DNA of 64,000 bases from Pholiota molesta (GCA_014925825.1 JACGCK010000058.1:1-64000); one strand, 5' to 3'; positions 1 to 11,848 are shown, counted from the stretch's first letter. Program-made: numbers and translations. Notes: a model not told the origin generated them from the letters alone.

Positions 1-473
1 CTGGCACATTCAATTGCGCCACGTCCATTCAGAACAATGGTGGCCTATAGGACATAGAGAAATTTAAATTCTACCATGTCCGTGCATTTCTGTGAGATTT
101 GTCCTCGATGGTTCGTGAGTGGCAACTAGACTATTGCCTAGCGACACAGCATTCACGCCCGCCTTAATTGTCTTTTTTGGACATCCTGACAAAGGCCAAC
201 AAGGCAAATGCAGAAGACGTGTAAAGCGCCGAGCGGACCCGCGATAGGATTTGGATCGTTTTTCCTAACAAGGAAACAGGCGCTCGTGCCTGTGAGGAAG
301 TGAGTTGCTTTTGAGTAAAGTGGAATGTAGCGCTTGTGGCTCGGTCGCTCTTTGCGTTCCACAAAGAGCAATGAAAGCGAAGAGACAACACTAGAAAAGG
401 CGGCCCATGGACGCTGTTTTGGCATTATTTTTTGAATCCATCCCCCCTCGCACCTCAACGATTCCACCGAATC

Positions 474-1620
474 ATGTTTTCCCAACCTCTTGCGACCGGC
501 GGTTACAACTCTACCTATTTTACGCCTCAGCCAAATTCCACGGACTCGTACCTACAGTACGGCCAACCCCAACAACAGGCGATCTATCCTCAGTACGCAG
601 CTTTGCGGCCGCAGCTCGGGAATGCCAATGCGCTCGCCTTGCGCGGGCCTCGCAATAATTTCCAAGGCGCTCATCCCAGTAGCGTCCCCACCAATCTCTT
701 TAATTTTTCCTCCGTTGTTCCCTCTCGCACTCCCACACAAGCGTCTACGTTCTCGCAGAATATATTCCAACCATCTAATATCCATCCCCCTTACCTCCAT
801 TTCCATTACCAACCTTCCCAGACGAACATCCCCATCAGCAACAGAACGTTAGCGCCCCGCATGCCCAGGTCGGCCAATCGCACACATCGTCGCCTCCTCT
901 AGCACTTTCAGCTTCGACGAGCTCGGAGAGCGCTTATACTGGGGATTTGCAATATCCTGGTCCCTTCTCCGCTGAAAGCGACACAATGCCCCTTGCCGGC
1001 CCCGGCCCTAGCAGGCTGATAAGCTTGGGGAGCACTTATACTGGGGAGTTGGCTGCAACGCAATATTCCGGTCCCTTCTCCGGTGAAAGTGAAACCATGG
1101 CCCTTGCTGGCCCCAGCACACTGACGAGCTCGGACAGCAATTATACTGGGGAGTTGGCTGCAACGCAATATTCTGGTCCCTTCTCCGCTAAAAGCGACAC
1201 CAGACCCTTCGCCGGGCCTACCAGGAAACCCAAGGCCAGACGCGCTCGGACCCCAGCCTACACGCGTCCCCCACTCCGGCGCCGGCATGTCCAGACCTGC
1301 CGCTCCGATGCGCACTGTCCAAAGTCGGCGGCCCCTCGACGGAGCTGTGCGGCGCGGTGTTCGACAGCGTCGAGCAGGCGAAGGAGCATGTCGGCAGGGA
1401 CGGCGAGCACGGGCTTCGGAATGACAAGCAGGGGAAGGAGAAGTTTAGGTGCACTTGGGAGGGCTGTCCTGTGAGGCATGAGCTGACGGGATCTGGTGGT
1501 CTGTTGAGGCACATTAAAGAAGTCCATCTGGGAATCAAGAGAGACAGGAAGCCGAGGAGGGTGGGGATCGAGGGAACGAGCGTTTGGCAACTGCCCGAGC
1601 CTGTGGCCGCTGAGCGCTGA
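474..1620 (+). CDS. C2H2 zinc-finger protein (two apparent 1-nt deletions)
   Basis: Probable nuclear DNA-binding protein; target unknown. The ATG at 474 opens a Q/N/P/S-rich region, followed by three repeats of about 34 residues (core YTGELAATQYSGPFS) and a C-terminal zinc-finger region. The last finger has the CTWEGC ... HIKEVH layout, and an earlier C/C/H/H set lies around 1335-1410. The reading frame changes twice (near 786-790 and 1247-1250). Each change is repaired by adding one C to a C run, after which a single 382-aa open frame runs from 474 to 1620. I found no introns of the right length and phase. Assembly error is my preferred explanation, but a pseudogene is possible. The finger is clear; the regulatory role is inference. 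Confidence 0.6.
934..1245 (+). repeat. Three in-gene tandem repeats of 102-105 bp
   Basis: The string TTATACTGG begins at 934, 1036 and 1141, and each copy is followed by closely similar sequence encoding YTGELAATQYSGPFS-like units. The period is a multiple of three, so the repeats are read in one frame inside the zinc-finger gene. Copy-number variation between strains is plausible. Confidence 0.8.
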
Positions 1621-1796
1621 GCGCTAAACCTGGACTTATCAGTAGATTGTTTTTAGGGTTGATGAAGGGTTGATTGATAGTGTCGGAATACTTATTTATT
1701 CATGAATATTCTGGTTGCTAGTTTAATATGTGTCGATTTATGCATAATGCAACAAACTTGGGGAGCTCTTGATGCTGAAGAAAAGCGCGCTTCAAG

Positions 1797-3521
1797 ATGA
1801 CTTGCCGCTGCGACGCATCAGAGTCGGAGTCTGTCGGAATTCAAAATTTTACAAACGAGGCCCAGTCAACGAGTCACTGGCTTGTCGACGTACTCGCATC
1901 TCATTCATCTACAGACCTATATCGCTCGAGAAACGGGGTCTCTATGAACCCTCTTAAGCTTGCGGTCATCGGAGGCGGCCCATCCGCATTCTATGTCGCG
2001 TCCAGGATCCTCAAACTGCTACCGGAAGCCCAGAACCTACGGGTGCACCTCTTCGACCGTCTCTGGGCACCACATGGGCTTGTCCGCTACGGCGTCGCGC
2101 CAGACCACCCCGAAGTAAAGGCAAGTCGCACTTTGGGACACACACAGGCCAGAGGGTGAAAGGGACGGCGTGCACCGTGTGAACGCACCTCCATCTGTCG
2201 CGCCCTTTCGCGTTGCTGATATGTCTCTTCTCAAGAACTGCACGCACAAGTTCGACCAGACGGCGGAGGACGCGCGGTTTCGGTTCTTTGGGAACGTGGA
2301 TGTGGGGGACTCGGCGAACATGGTGCCGCATGCCCTGCAGCTCCCGCTCACGTCGATATTCAGGAACTACACGCATGTGCTGTTTGCGACGGGGTGCACT
2401 TTGCCTAACCTTCATTCCGCCCTACCGCCCTCGGAGTACTGTGTCCCTGCGTTGTCGCTCGTACATTGGTATACTCAGCATCCGAACACCCCTCCGCCCC
2501 CGCCCTCGACAAAATCACCCATGTGTCTCTCATCGGGAACGGCAACGTCTCACTGGACGTCGCGCGCATGCTCCTCACGAACGTCGACGTCCTGGCCAAA
2601 TACGACGTCCCCCAACCAGTCCTGGACGTCCTCGCGCGCTCGACAGTGCAGCACGTCTCGATCATCGGCCGCCGGGGCCCGCTCGAGGCGGCCTTCACGA
2701 TGAAGGAGCTGCGCGAGCTGACCAACCTCCCCGACGCGTCCATGGCCCCCGTGGACCCCGCGCTGCTCGCGCCCGCGCTCCCCGGCGGCGAGCTCACCCG
2801 CCAGCAGACGCGCGTGCTGCACCTCCTGCAGAAGGGGTCCCGGAACGCGCCGGGCACGACGCGGAAGAGCTGGTCGCTCGACTTCTTCCGCGCGCCCATC
2901 GGGCTCGCGCCGCCGGCGCCCGGCGCCCCGAGCGCGTCCGCGCAGCTGTCCCTCGCGCACACCGCGCTGGATCCGGCGACGCACCAGGCCGTCCCCACCG
3001 GCGCCGTCTCCACCATCGCCACGGACCTCGTCGTGCCCTCGCTCGGCTTCCACGGCGAGCCGACGGCGCCGTTCTACGACCCCAGCCTCAGGCACCTGCG
3101 CACCGCGCCGGGCGGCGGGGGGCGCGTGGTGACGGCGCACGGCGCGCGCGTGCGGGGCGCGTATGCGTCGGGCTGGGCGGCGACGGGGGCAAGGGGCGTG
3201 CTCGCGGCGACGATGCTGGACGCGTACGCTGTGGCGGGCGCGATCGTCGCGGACTGGACTGGGGGCGCACGTGGGGCGCCAGCCGCGGGGGAGGAGGTTG
3301 GGGAGACGGTTGGGGAGGAGGTGCTGCCGCTGGCTGCGGACCCGGTGCTGGATGAGCCGCCGGCGGAGGTACAGAAGGGGCTGGAAGAGGGGCGGGTGGT
3401 GCGGTATGCGGACTGGAAAAGGATCGATGCGGAGGAGGTGCGCCGGGGCGCGGCGCGGGGCAAGGAGCGGGAGCGCATGAGGTGGGAGGAGGCGCGTGCG
3501 TTCATTGCGGGGACGGGGTGA
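1797..3521 (+). CDS. ARH1: Mitochondrial NADPH:adrenodoxin/ferredoxin reductase (Arh1/FDXR-like), one apparent frameshift
   Basis: Flavoprotein that passes electrons from NADPH to mitochondrial ferredoxin for Fe-S cluster and heme A synthesis. Exon 1 (1797-2120) carries the FAD motif AVIGGGPSAFY and the family hallmark GLVRYGVAPDHPEVK. Exon 2 (2236-3521) has ATGCTLPNLHSA, the NADP site LIGNGNVSLDVAR, IGRRGPLEAAFTMKELREL and a C-terminal YADWKRIDAEE block. The intron 2121-2235 uses a GC-AG donor (AAG|GCAAGT), which keeps the conserved VK-NC junction. Between HWYTQHP and LDKITHVSL the frame shifts near 2497; one extra C in the C run restores it and gives about 536 aa. An ATG at 1944 would give about 487 aa, near the usual length. 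The N-terminus from 1797 is a poor presequence, so the true 5' exon is uncertain. Confidence 0.85.
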
Positions 3522-3539
3522 GGGTGCGGGGGCGTTGTA

Positions 3540-4710
3540 ACTATGCTTCAGTCTAATTCTATTGAATGTGTGAAACTACGTTGACCGATGAGATACCGAG
3601 ATCTAGGCAGTTAAAGATCTGCCTTTTCTATTCACAATGCACCGGTGAAGGAGATGATCAAAAGCTTCTACGAAACGTGGCCCGTTTTTTTACGACGAAG
3701 GGAACCCATTGTCCTCATCAGGCACTGGAACATATCCGTACCAAGCATTGGTATCCGCCACGGCCCATTGCTTGGTTGCCGTTCCCAGCTTGAACCGTCA
3801 TAATGAAGTCGGCGGTTGACTGCGCCTCGCCGTCGCCGTCTGAGAGTGGATGCGACGTTGGCACCCCAGATTCTTGCCTGCGATGGCCAAGGCATGTCGT
3901 GATCCTTGAGTTGACACTGTGCGTCGTGTTGCTTGCCCTCTGCCGCAGACCCGCCCGTTTTGACCTTGTTATTATCAGAACTTGTACAGGTTTTCAATTA
4001 TGCATGATCCCAGAGGCTGGAGAACTGAGATATCAAAATCACAATTTACAATCTATTTACTGCAATTTTCAACGATACTGCTCGCCAACTTTTTTAATTT
4101 CAAAGAAGCAGACAGATAGCCATGAAAAATAACCAAGAACAGCCCGCATCGTCTTATTCGAGTCCGATGCATATCAGCCAAGCGCACTGGTTAATATAAG
4201 CTCGCCGAGTCGACTAGCCACGACGACGGGCGCAGGCGAACACGGAAAAGATTAATATTGCATGACAGATACTCAGGCCTCGCGCCACTCCGAGTTTCTA
4301 CAGGGCGTTAGCTCGGCGTTAAGGTAGGTGTGTCGCATCCGCACATAGCCTGGAGCGGTAAACGAGTGTCTTGGGCTTCTGCCCGAGAATATGTCGCTTA
4401 TGGAGGCAATGGGGGTAATGGTCTTGTTGTTAAAATGGTGTATAAAATGAGCGCAAGGATGAGGTTGGGGGTACTCGTCATGTTATAAGTAGATCTACAA
4501 CCTTATCGCTCGGGCAGGTTGAGACACACCAATGACCATTCCTTTCCCACAGTTTCGTCTGACTAGTGCGTGCAGCAGCCTTATAGGAGTCTCAAGAGTC
4601 CAAGCAGGTCCTTGGAGGCGACTGAGCATGTTCCAAGAAGCCCAAGACGAGCTATTATTTTCAACGATAATCCTAACATGCAGTTCCTAGTTACCTGCCC
4701 TCTTGTACAA
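3540..4710. other. Intergenic, no gene supported
   Basis: This stretch separates the 3' end of the reductase from the stop codon of the convergently transcribed SDH4 gene. Short open frames at 3566-3793, 3803-4132 and 4570-4824 have no recognisable domain. I see no clear repeat or RNA gene. Confidence 0.5.
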
Positions 4711-5455
4711 TTATGCGGTCCACGCCCTCGCGATGAGCTCGGTAAGACCTATGAACGAAGAGTCGTCAGCCAGGAGGGCGCATATATAACGGATCCCAGT
4801 ACGTACCGATATCGTTCGTGTTGAACTGGTAGATGCCCACCAGTGTGGCAACAGTCGCCGTGCGGAGGCCCCACTTGGCAACTTGGCCAAGCACAGGGAA
4901 CTTGCGCGGGTGGAGGTAGTCCACGACGATGGAGTCGAACTGAAATGCGCGTCAGCGGCCGGGGCAGGACGACAACCGTGAACGAGAACGAGAACGTACG
5001 CCGAGATGGCTGTGCATGACCAGGCTGACGCCGAGGATGCCGTCGAGGACGGGGTAGTTGCTGCCCGAGGTCGCGAACGCGGCGACGGTGAGCGGGACGA
5101 GGCTCGCGGAGAGCAGGCGCTCGAACGCCCAGTGGTGCGAGCCGTGCGTGCGGGACGGCGGGGGGAAGCAGGTGGGGTCGTTCACGGTGCCCTTGAGGAT
5201 GGCTGCAGGCAGGCACGATTCAGCTCAGCGTGGGTCCGCACCAGGGCGCCTAGAGAAGAGAGAACGTACGGCCGCCCGGCGTGTAGGCCAGGTCTTGAGC
5301 AGCGCCGCTGGTCGCATATCGGGCTGCTCCCATTGGTCAGTGGGCCTTGTGGGGGCGGTGGAGAGGCGAGACTCACCCTGGACGGCGGATCGGGCTGCAG
5401 CGCGGTGGGCGAGGGCGCGGGGGAGAGATGAACGGAGAGCTAGGGTCGAGGACAT
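4711..5455 (-). CDS. SDH4: Succinate dehydrogenase membrane anchor, CybS subunit (SDH4/SDHD)
   Basis: Small inner-membrane anchor of respiratory complex II that helps bind heme b and ubiquinone. Five exons on the minus strand: 5455-5377, 5323-5270, 5202-5000, 4939-4807 and 4748-4711, all with GT-AG junctions and matching phases, giving 168 aa. Residues 1-26 are an Arg/Ala/Ser-rich mitochondrial presequence. The mature part has ILKGTVNDPT, GSHHWAFERLL and three hydrophobic segments at about 76-90, 95-107 and 130-150. The HSHLG...DYLHPRKFP block holds the conserved His and Asp-Tyr region, and YQFNTNDIGLTELI lies at the C-terminus. Introns are 53-67 nt. The frame is intact, unlike several neighbours, so the gene is likely functional. 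Confidence 0.92.
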
Positions 5456-5866
5456 CGTCGGAGACGGTGAGGGCAGGAAGAAATAGGGAGTGGGAGCGGA
5501 GTGTCCGTGCTCGCTGCTGGGGTTTCACGAGACACGCCCTTGCCGGTTACTGCCGGCGTCCCGGTCTCTTTTGTTTAGTCCAAAAGCCAGTAGCAAGCAA
5601 ATGTCACCTGACTCGTGTTCGCGTCGCGTCGCGTGCTTCACTGCTTGATGCGCGCTTGGTTGGCGCTTGTTCTTAAAGTAAGGGCGAATTCGAAGGAAGC
5701 ATACAGAAGCATCTGATAACAACAAGACACGTGTATGTAGATTTTGCGTATCAAAACAAGTGATTTAGGTAGAAATTTATACAATACCAATACAACACAA
5801 AATAATAGATACAATAAAACACGAAGAAAAAGGAATCACAAAAGAGTACAAGTAGAGTATCTCACC

Positions 5867-7392
5867 TCACGCAGCATATATCTCATCAAAATAAACCACA
5901 TCCGTCCTCGCTCCAAAATACCGATGCCCCTCCGCACACCGAACATGCCTCTTCAGCGAATCCTCCCTTAAAAACTTCGCCCCGCACTGCCGGCACCTCA
6001 GCGCCACCCCAGAGTGCCGCGTCACGACGTGCCGCATTATACTGTCAGCCTGACGCTCGCCGCACCCAGGGAAGCAACACACCCCACCGGCGGTCGAGTT
6101 GCCTCGGACGCGGTGGTACTGCGCGAGGTGCGTCCGCCACGCAGCGCGGCCGGTAAGCGGCGCGGTGTGCGTACAGCCGTCGTAGGTGCATGTAACTGGT
6201 GATAGACGCGGGGGAAGGAGGAGGGCTGCAGGCACTGGGCTTCGATCTACGTGAGGAGAGGGGTGCGGCACCTCGTGGCCAGACGGGCTTAATGGTTGTT
6301 GAATTGTTGCGGATGGGTCGATCGAGGAGTGTTCGACTGCTGGAGGGTAGGCGGTTTGCACAATAGCTGTGGCGGGTGGCGATTGGTTTAAAGCCCTCGA
6401 TTTGATTGTATATGGCCCAAGCGTTCTCCGGCGCGTATCGCGCGCTAAGGTGCGTCGATCTCCTGCATTTGAGGGCCATTCAGTATGATAGTTTTGAGAA
6501 GCAATGAATGAAGCCGGAGGAAATGAGGCAGAGGTCGGTAATTTTAACGGAGCCTGCTCCATGTATATCTGGTCGGGCAGTATCGGCGCCGCCAAAGTCT
6601 GCTGCAAATCCTGGCCAAAACCATAACCCAGCGCAGGGTCTTGGACGTGTACAGACTGCGAATGAATATCGAACCCGGCGTCCCAGGCGGTCGGAGGCCC
6701 CGCTAAGAGGGGTGTACCGAGAAGCGCCGCGGACGCGCTGGGCGTCGACGCCGTAGACGAGCCATCCAGCTCCGGAGTGGACGCTTGGTATACGGTGTCG
6801 TCGACGAGAAGGTCCCAGATGTTCTGACCCGCTTCGTCGCACTCCCGAACATGGAGCGCGTCCGTTGAAGCGTTGTGCCCTCCGAATGGGAATGCCGGGC
6901 TAGACGCTGTTAGGATTTTTGATGTTGTGATAGAATTTTGTCGCGTACCTTGTATCTGACCATGTTGGCAATCCCGTCGCCTGGCTAACATCGAATTGCT
7001 TCGGAGGAAGATTCGGGCCACTAATAAAACCTTCAAGTCAATCGCCTCTCAATAGGATATATACGCGTTTAACAACGTACCTCGTAGCTAAAAGCGGCGA
7101 GTACATAGAATACTGGTAGTTCATGTATGGCAGGCGCCAAGGGCTGGGAGCTCTGTCGAAACTAAGGGAAAATGCCACCAGAATATGCTAAGGTGCACGT
7201 ACCTGCTCGCCGAAGCCAGTTCATGATAATGGTGAGTATTATGGGAGGATGTCGGGTACTCCCAAGGTAGATAATTCTCTTCAGAATACACTTCCGTGGA
7301 TCCTGGAGGACATTCGTCGTTCGCGCTGTAGAGTCGCGTATCAGCCTGGAAGAAGATATTGGCATCAGACGTAGAACTTACGAGTTAATCAT
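5867..7392 (-). CDS. C2H2 zinc-finger transcription factor-like protein, five exons
   Basis: Predicted nuclear DNA-binding protein of 439 aa. Exons on the minus strand: 7392-7382 (MINS start), 7325-7203, 7161-7081, 7020-6949 and 6899-5867. Introns are 56, 41, 60 and 49 nt, and all phases join. The first about 330 residues are low-complexity Ser/Pro/Thr/Gln-rich sequence with acidic patches, as in activation regions. The C-terminus has three fingers: CTYDGC...HLAQYH (about 333-358), CCFPGC...HVVTRH (about 371-391) and CRQCG...HVRCAEGH (about 398-421). The last finger is the most canonical (KFLREDSLKRH). The first two have the C-x4-C spacing common in fungal factors. No orthologue is recognised. 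The 41-nt intron is short but has good borders. Confidence 0.8.
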
Positions 7393-8160
7393 GGAAGTAG
7401 ATGCTGGCGAAGAGAGAAAAACGAGGTAGAAAGTAGTAGAACTGCTACCCTGATAGTTGATATGTTGAATGGGCAATAGAAAAAGCGGGTCAAGTTAAAA
7501 AAGAGTTTGAGAGTGTGGCGGATTGTGGCAAGTTGTGAACGCGTCGCGGTCATGTGCTCCTCTGTATTTTATCGCACGCGCGCCATGCGCGCCATGTGAG
7601 TGCCACTGAAGTCTGAAATTTCGAGGTCAAGCTCAGTGGAAATCCGCGATGTTCTTATGACGTTTCCTAGCACTTTCTTCTCATCTATAAGGACGTAAAG
7701 AACGGAACATCCTGATCGCTGTAATTTACTTTTTGACCTTAGAGTATCCAAATAATTAAGCAGGTACATCTAAACTTCGTTAATTTGCTCAAGCTTTATT
7801 GAGATATCGAAAGCTGCTAGTTGGACGAAAGCGAATATCATCCGACAATGTTCCTGTAGCCTTGCTGCAGCCTCAGCGAGCGATGAGACGAATCACCATG
7901 AACCAAAAATAGGCCTCGGCGTCGGTCATCGGTGACGCGAATGCTATTCAAAGACCGCCCGTCGTTGGTAATCGGCCATTCAGTCAATCCCCGAGCTTAG
8001 CTTAGGCCACCTCATTCATTGTCTTCGCCATTCCATCCAATTCGATTGCCACCCTATAAAAGCGGGGATTTGATTGAGATGGATAACCAACAACGACACC
8101 GCCTTTCGCTACAACTTCACCTTCAATTTACATCACCACATCCGAAACCAACTGCACAAC
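7393..8160. other. Divergent intergenic region between the C2H2 gene and the SDR gene
   Basis: No gene is supported. The region must contain the 5' control elements of both divergent genes. A TATAAAA box lies at 8055-8061 for the right-hand gene. The left gene has no obvious TATA box. Confidence 0.5.
8055..8061 (+). promoter_or_regulatory. TATA box of the SDR gene
   Basis: TATAAAA lies 106 nt upstream of the ATG at 8161, with a CAACAACGACACC-type pyrimidine/adenine leader between them. The position fits a fungal core promoter. Confidence 0.55.
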
Positions 8161-9022
8161 ATGCCTTCTTGGTTGATCACTGGCGCTAATCGTGGCATCG
8201 GCTACAGCACAGTCGAGAACTTGGTCAGTTCCTGTTAGACGCTCGGTGTAGGGATGTTGCTGACAGGCTTGTCATTTTATAAATACAGGTTAAAGATGAA
8301 TCCAACTTCGTCATTGCTACTGCGCGTAACGTCTCTAGCCCGAGCTTCAGGCTTTGGCTGCGAAGCACCCGGAACATCTCAAACTTGTCGAGCTCGACAT
8401 TTCTAGCCAAGAGAGCGTGGACAAGGCCGTCGAGACTGTTACGCCGCTCCTACCTAATGGACTTGACTATCTCGTGAATAACGCGGGAAAGAACCCACAA
8501 CCAACGACGTCTTTCGAGGAATTGTAAGCAATAACGATTCTATTCTTTATGCTCGATTTCTCATTGGTACCATTCAGGGACCTCGATGACTTTGCGGACG
8601 AAATCACATTCAGCACCGTCGCGCCTCTGCGCGTCTCCCGCGCATTCCTCCCCCTCATCAAGAAATCCGAACTCAAACGCATCATCTTCATCTCCTCCGT
8701 CCTCGCCTCCTCCCACATCACCTTCCTCATGGCGGGCCAATTCAACGCCTACTCCGTCGCCAAGGCCGCTCTGAACATGCTCGCGCATAAATGGGCCGCT
8801 ACCCTCAAATACGACGGCGTCACCACCGCCGCTATCCACCCCGGTTGGTCGCAGACGGCTCTCGGCGAGGGCATCAACGACTGGATGGCGAAATATGCTC
8901 CTGATGTGCCCCATTTCTCGCCGGAGGCTGCGGCAGCGAACGTTGTGAAGATTTCTCAGGCGCTTACTCTGGAGAAGACGGGTGCATTCTGGCATTTCGA
9001 TGGCACGAACTTGCCATGGTAG
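8161..9022 (+). CDS. Short-chain dehydrogenase/reductase (C-factor/carbonyl-reductase-like), one apparent 1-nt deletion
   Basis: NAD(P)-dependent oxidoreductase of the classical SDR fold; substrate unknown. Exons: 8161-8223, 8289-8523 and 8578-9022. The cofactor motif TGANRGIG is in exon 1, LVNNAGKN in exon 2, and the catalytic Ser (ISSVLASS) with YSVAK in exon 3; HPGWSQTALG follows. In exon 2 the frame set by VKDESNFVIATARN does not match that of ELQALAAKHPEHLKLVELD. One extra C at about 8340 (SSP|ELQ) joins them and makes a 247-aa protein of normal SDR length. The deletion is the only defect, so assembly error is likelier than decay. Introns are 65 and 54 nt. A TATA box lies upstream. Confidence 0.82.
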
Positions 9023-9179
9023 ATTAAACTATGATGGAATAATTAATGTGCTTCCTAATAAAATTTATCTATATCTGTCCCTTCATGCGCGATGCTGCAA
9101 TGTCTGATAAATAAATCCTGTCGCCTGTTACACTTCGCGTTTTCTACGAGCGAAGACCATATCCCTTTCATGTGTTCTT

Positions 9180-9500
9180 TGACTCTGCAGTGATATCAGC
9201 TCGTTCTCTTAATCCTAGCTTATCTCCTCAAGGGCGGTAGGATTAAGTATATCCTTTGTTTCATAGTCAAGACAAGCCTAAGACGACCAATAAATTTAAT
9301 CCTATCCTCCTCGAGCCTACTTGGGATTGATTTACAGTAGGATCAACTCTACCATTTAAGCCTACAAATAATCCTAAGGGCCATTCAATTGAATCCTACT
9401 CTCGACCCGCTTTGGATTAATTCTAGCAATAGTTGGCCGTAGGAGTAATGATACCATCTTAGTCTACAAATAATTATATTCCACTTTCGTGTCTCCACGC
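9180..9500. repeat. TAGGATTA/TAAGCCTA-rich degenerate tract
   Basis: Variants of TAGGATTA, TAATCCTA and TAAGCCTA recur many times in both orientations without a fixed period. A similar tract lies at 11195-11590. The pair flanks about 1.7 kb of GC-rich relic sequence. No coding capacity is seen. Confidence 0.55.
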
Positions 9501-9792
9501 CGCAGAGCGCTGCATATGCAGCACTGATTGTACGTGTAGACGGTAAGTGCGAGGCTCCCGGCATCCTCCCTGCCATCTGCATGTCCGTTCCCTTTGATTC
9601 TCTTATTGCCTGCGCAGCCCACCCGCACCAGACCCCACCCGCACCAGACCGTCATTGTCCTGCGCAAGGGTAGCGGCGCCCACTGCGCCATCCGGCGGGT
9701 GCGCGTCGGCGGCCAATGAGTTGGCAGGCGTCAAGGAGAGGGCGGATGGGTGAAAGATGTAGGCGTGCGGGGTGGTAGGAGTCGCAATACCC

Positions 9793-9920
9793 TTCGTGCC
9801 GTTCGTTAGCTTTCCTGCACGCCGTTACAACGAGCTTGGACATACTGTGTACGCGGTTCGTGCCGTTCGTTAGCTTGCCTGCGCGCCTTTACAACGAGCT
9901 TGGACATACTGTGTACGCGC
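9793..9920. repeat. 64-bp tandem duplication
   Basis: Two adjacent 64-bp units starting at 9793 and 9857, each beginning TTCGTGCCGTTCGTTAGC and ending with a TGTGTACGCG-like string. They differ at only a few positions, so the duplication is recent. Confidence 0.85.
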
Positions 9921-10620
9921 CTTCACGCCGTTTGGAGCCCGCATATGTCCCATGTTGTCCATGCCCTCCGACCTGCGGCTGATTGGCTCGTGGGAGGGCG
10001 AGGGCGAACTACGGGTGGCGCGACTCGCAACGGCAGGGCTCTGTCGTAGTCATTGGCGGCGGTGTCCTCGATGTCGTCGTCGGTTGCTTTGGCCTTGCGG
10101 AGGGGTTTGGAGGGTGCGAACACTTTGAGGTTGACGGTGGTGCATGGCGAGGCGCTGGCAGGGGCGAGGTAAGCATGGATGTAGGACAATAGAAGGAAAC
10201 TCACTTGATGTCCCCTGGTAGCCACCAACGCATCCCGCGGCATGGAACGATAGGCCTGGTGCTCATACAAAACACGTCGACATCGACCATGGCGCTTCAA
10301 ACACGTCATCAGCGCGTGCGGCATGCCGTTGCAATGAGCGCCGACGTACCGTATATACGCTCGAGCGGGCTGGCGCCTCGCATTGCCCATTCATCCGATC
10401 TTCGGTGGACTTGCTTCGTCGCGAGCGCCCGGAATCGTGGTCGTCGAGAGCGAGGGAGAACGGCGGGGTGTAGGAGCGGCGAGCCTCCGTCGTCGTCATC
10501 TTCGGCTGCGATGTCCCTTGGAAGAACTGTAAGTGGCCAAGGCGTTGGAAAACACACATGCCGTTCGAGTGGGAAGGTGATCGTACGTGAATAAAGAGAG
10601 TGTGAGCGATCTTCCAAGTG
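9920..10620 (-). pseudogene. Relic of a protein-coding gene, possibly serine-peptidase-like
   Basis: On the minus strand a plausible C-terminal frame (APASASPCTTVNLKVFAPS... to the stop at 9923) follows a donor-like GTGAGT. Upstream is a segment resembling GLSxHAAGCVGGYQG. The stretch around 10183-10250 aligns by eye with 48597-48668, where the better-preserved copy reads GLSGPVFDAAGCIVGF, reminiscent of the catalytic-serine region of trypsin-like peptidases. Frames are interrupted and no complete model can be built. Both the family and the relic status are tentative. Confidence 0.25.
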
Positions 10621-10639
10621 GCATCAGGCAGATCGAGAG

Positions 10640-11190
10640 CCCGGGCGCGAGCTCGATCGATCCGCCGAAGATAAGACTTACAGTGTCAAAATTTCGCCTG
10701 GGGCTACTCTCATGCGCTTGGTGGTAGGAGATGGACGCGAAGTTGAGTTCGACGCGAAGTTCAACTTCAAGTTCAAGTTGAGAGGCATTCCGTTGTCACA
10801 TGATCTACCGTGCTGGGCCCTGGCCCTCCACTCAACGATTCTATTGTCATCAAGGCCATATAGATACTGCCTTATTGTGACGTAGTACTACAATTGTTAT
10901 GGGCCACGGTGGCTCAGAAATACAATTATATAAGATTCAGCTGGTAAATTCATCGACGCCTTCCTCCCACATTGACAGACCTTCACCATCAATTCACCAT
11001 CCAACTCATTACCCCTTTATTAATTTTGTTCTTTTAGTACGTTCATCTGTGGCATAACTCCGCATGCATCTAGCTAATTTGACTGTTACAGATATAACAT
11101 TCAAGATGCATTGTTGGAGTTGGTATGTTTGATTGTCATTTCGCCACCAACCATTCACAAGGGACCAGAATGCAGGCATAAAAGCTGTTT
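10640..11190. other. Intergenic, no gene seen
   Basis: Contains a short run of GAAGTTGAGTTC-like internal repeats near 10735-10790. Otherwise I see nothing to annotate. Confidence 0.4.
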
Positions 11191-11194
11191 GTTG

Positions 11195-11590
11195 CCTGAA
11201 ACCTACACATATGCCTATCCTTTGAATCGGCTTTGATTATTAGCCTATCCTAAGCCTACCCTAGGCTTATCCTATCATGGAATAGGCTTATCAGTAGGAT
11301 AGGCTTATGCTCGGCTTACTTTGTCACCGATATTGATCCTATAGCTATATCCAAGCTATATCTCATATTTGTAGGATTATGTAGGATTACTAGTGTACCT
11401 AATTAAATAATCGACGATAGGATTACATTGGATTACAATAGACTTGTTCATAATATTATACACTTAATCCTACCACATAACATAGTCTATCAACTTGAAT
11501 AATAATCCAAAGGAAATCCGTCGGATTATGTAGGAATCCAGTAGGATTAAGTCTACTTTGCGGGACTACAATAGACTTGATTCTATGACA
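11195..11590. repeat. Second TAGGATTA/TAGGCTTA-rich tract
   Basis: Dense degenerate copies of TAGGCTTA, TAGGATTA and their complements, like the tract at 9180-9500. This one sits directly upstream of the duplicated NLR 5' region. It is not a telomere repeat (which would be TTAGGG in these fungi). Confidence 0.55.
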
Positions 11591-11848
11591 CACTGTGAAC
11601 AGTAAGGCGTAGGCTCAATCCCACTGCCCTTTGGACCCCAAAGTAGGATTGAGCGCACAAGTTGAGACAGGCGGACTCTGAGGTTACAGGCAATTTGGGT
11701 AGAAGGAATTTACATGCGCGGCTGTTTAGGTATTTATATAGATATATGACATGATTAGCATTGATCTCGATGTCGATGAAACTATGCACGCTAACCCAAG
11801 GAAATACATAACACCATACTCCCGAGTATACCCATCTTCGCCACCGCC

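Noticed and set aside
2436..2478. Short intron to explain the frame change in the ferredoxin reductase
   Set aside because: The only lengths that fix the frame are below 40 nt and would delete the conserved VHWYT block; one extra C in the C run is simpler.
2213..3355. Long plus-strand frame of 380 codons inside the ferredoxin reductase
   Set aside because: Arg/Ala-rich translation of GC-rich DNA in the wrong frame; the true frame is fixed by conserved reductase motifs.
9180..11590. Telomere-like repeats
   Set aside because: The motif is TAGGATTA/TAGGCTTA without a fixed period, not TTAGGG, and it lies between genes.
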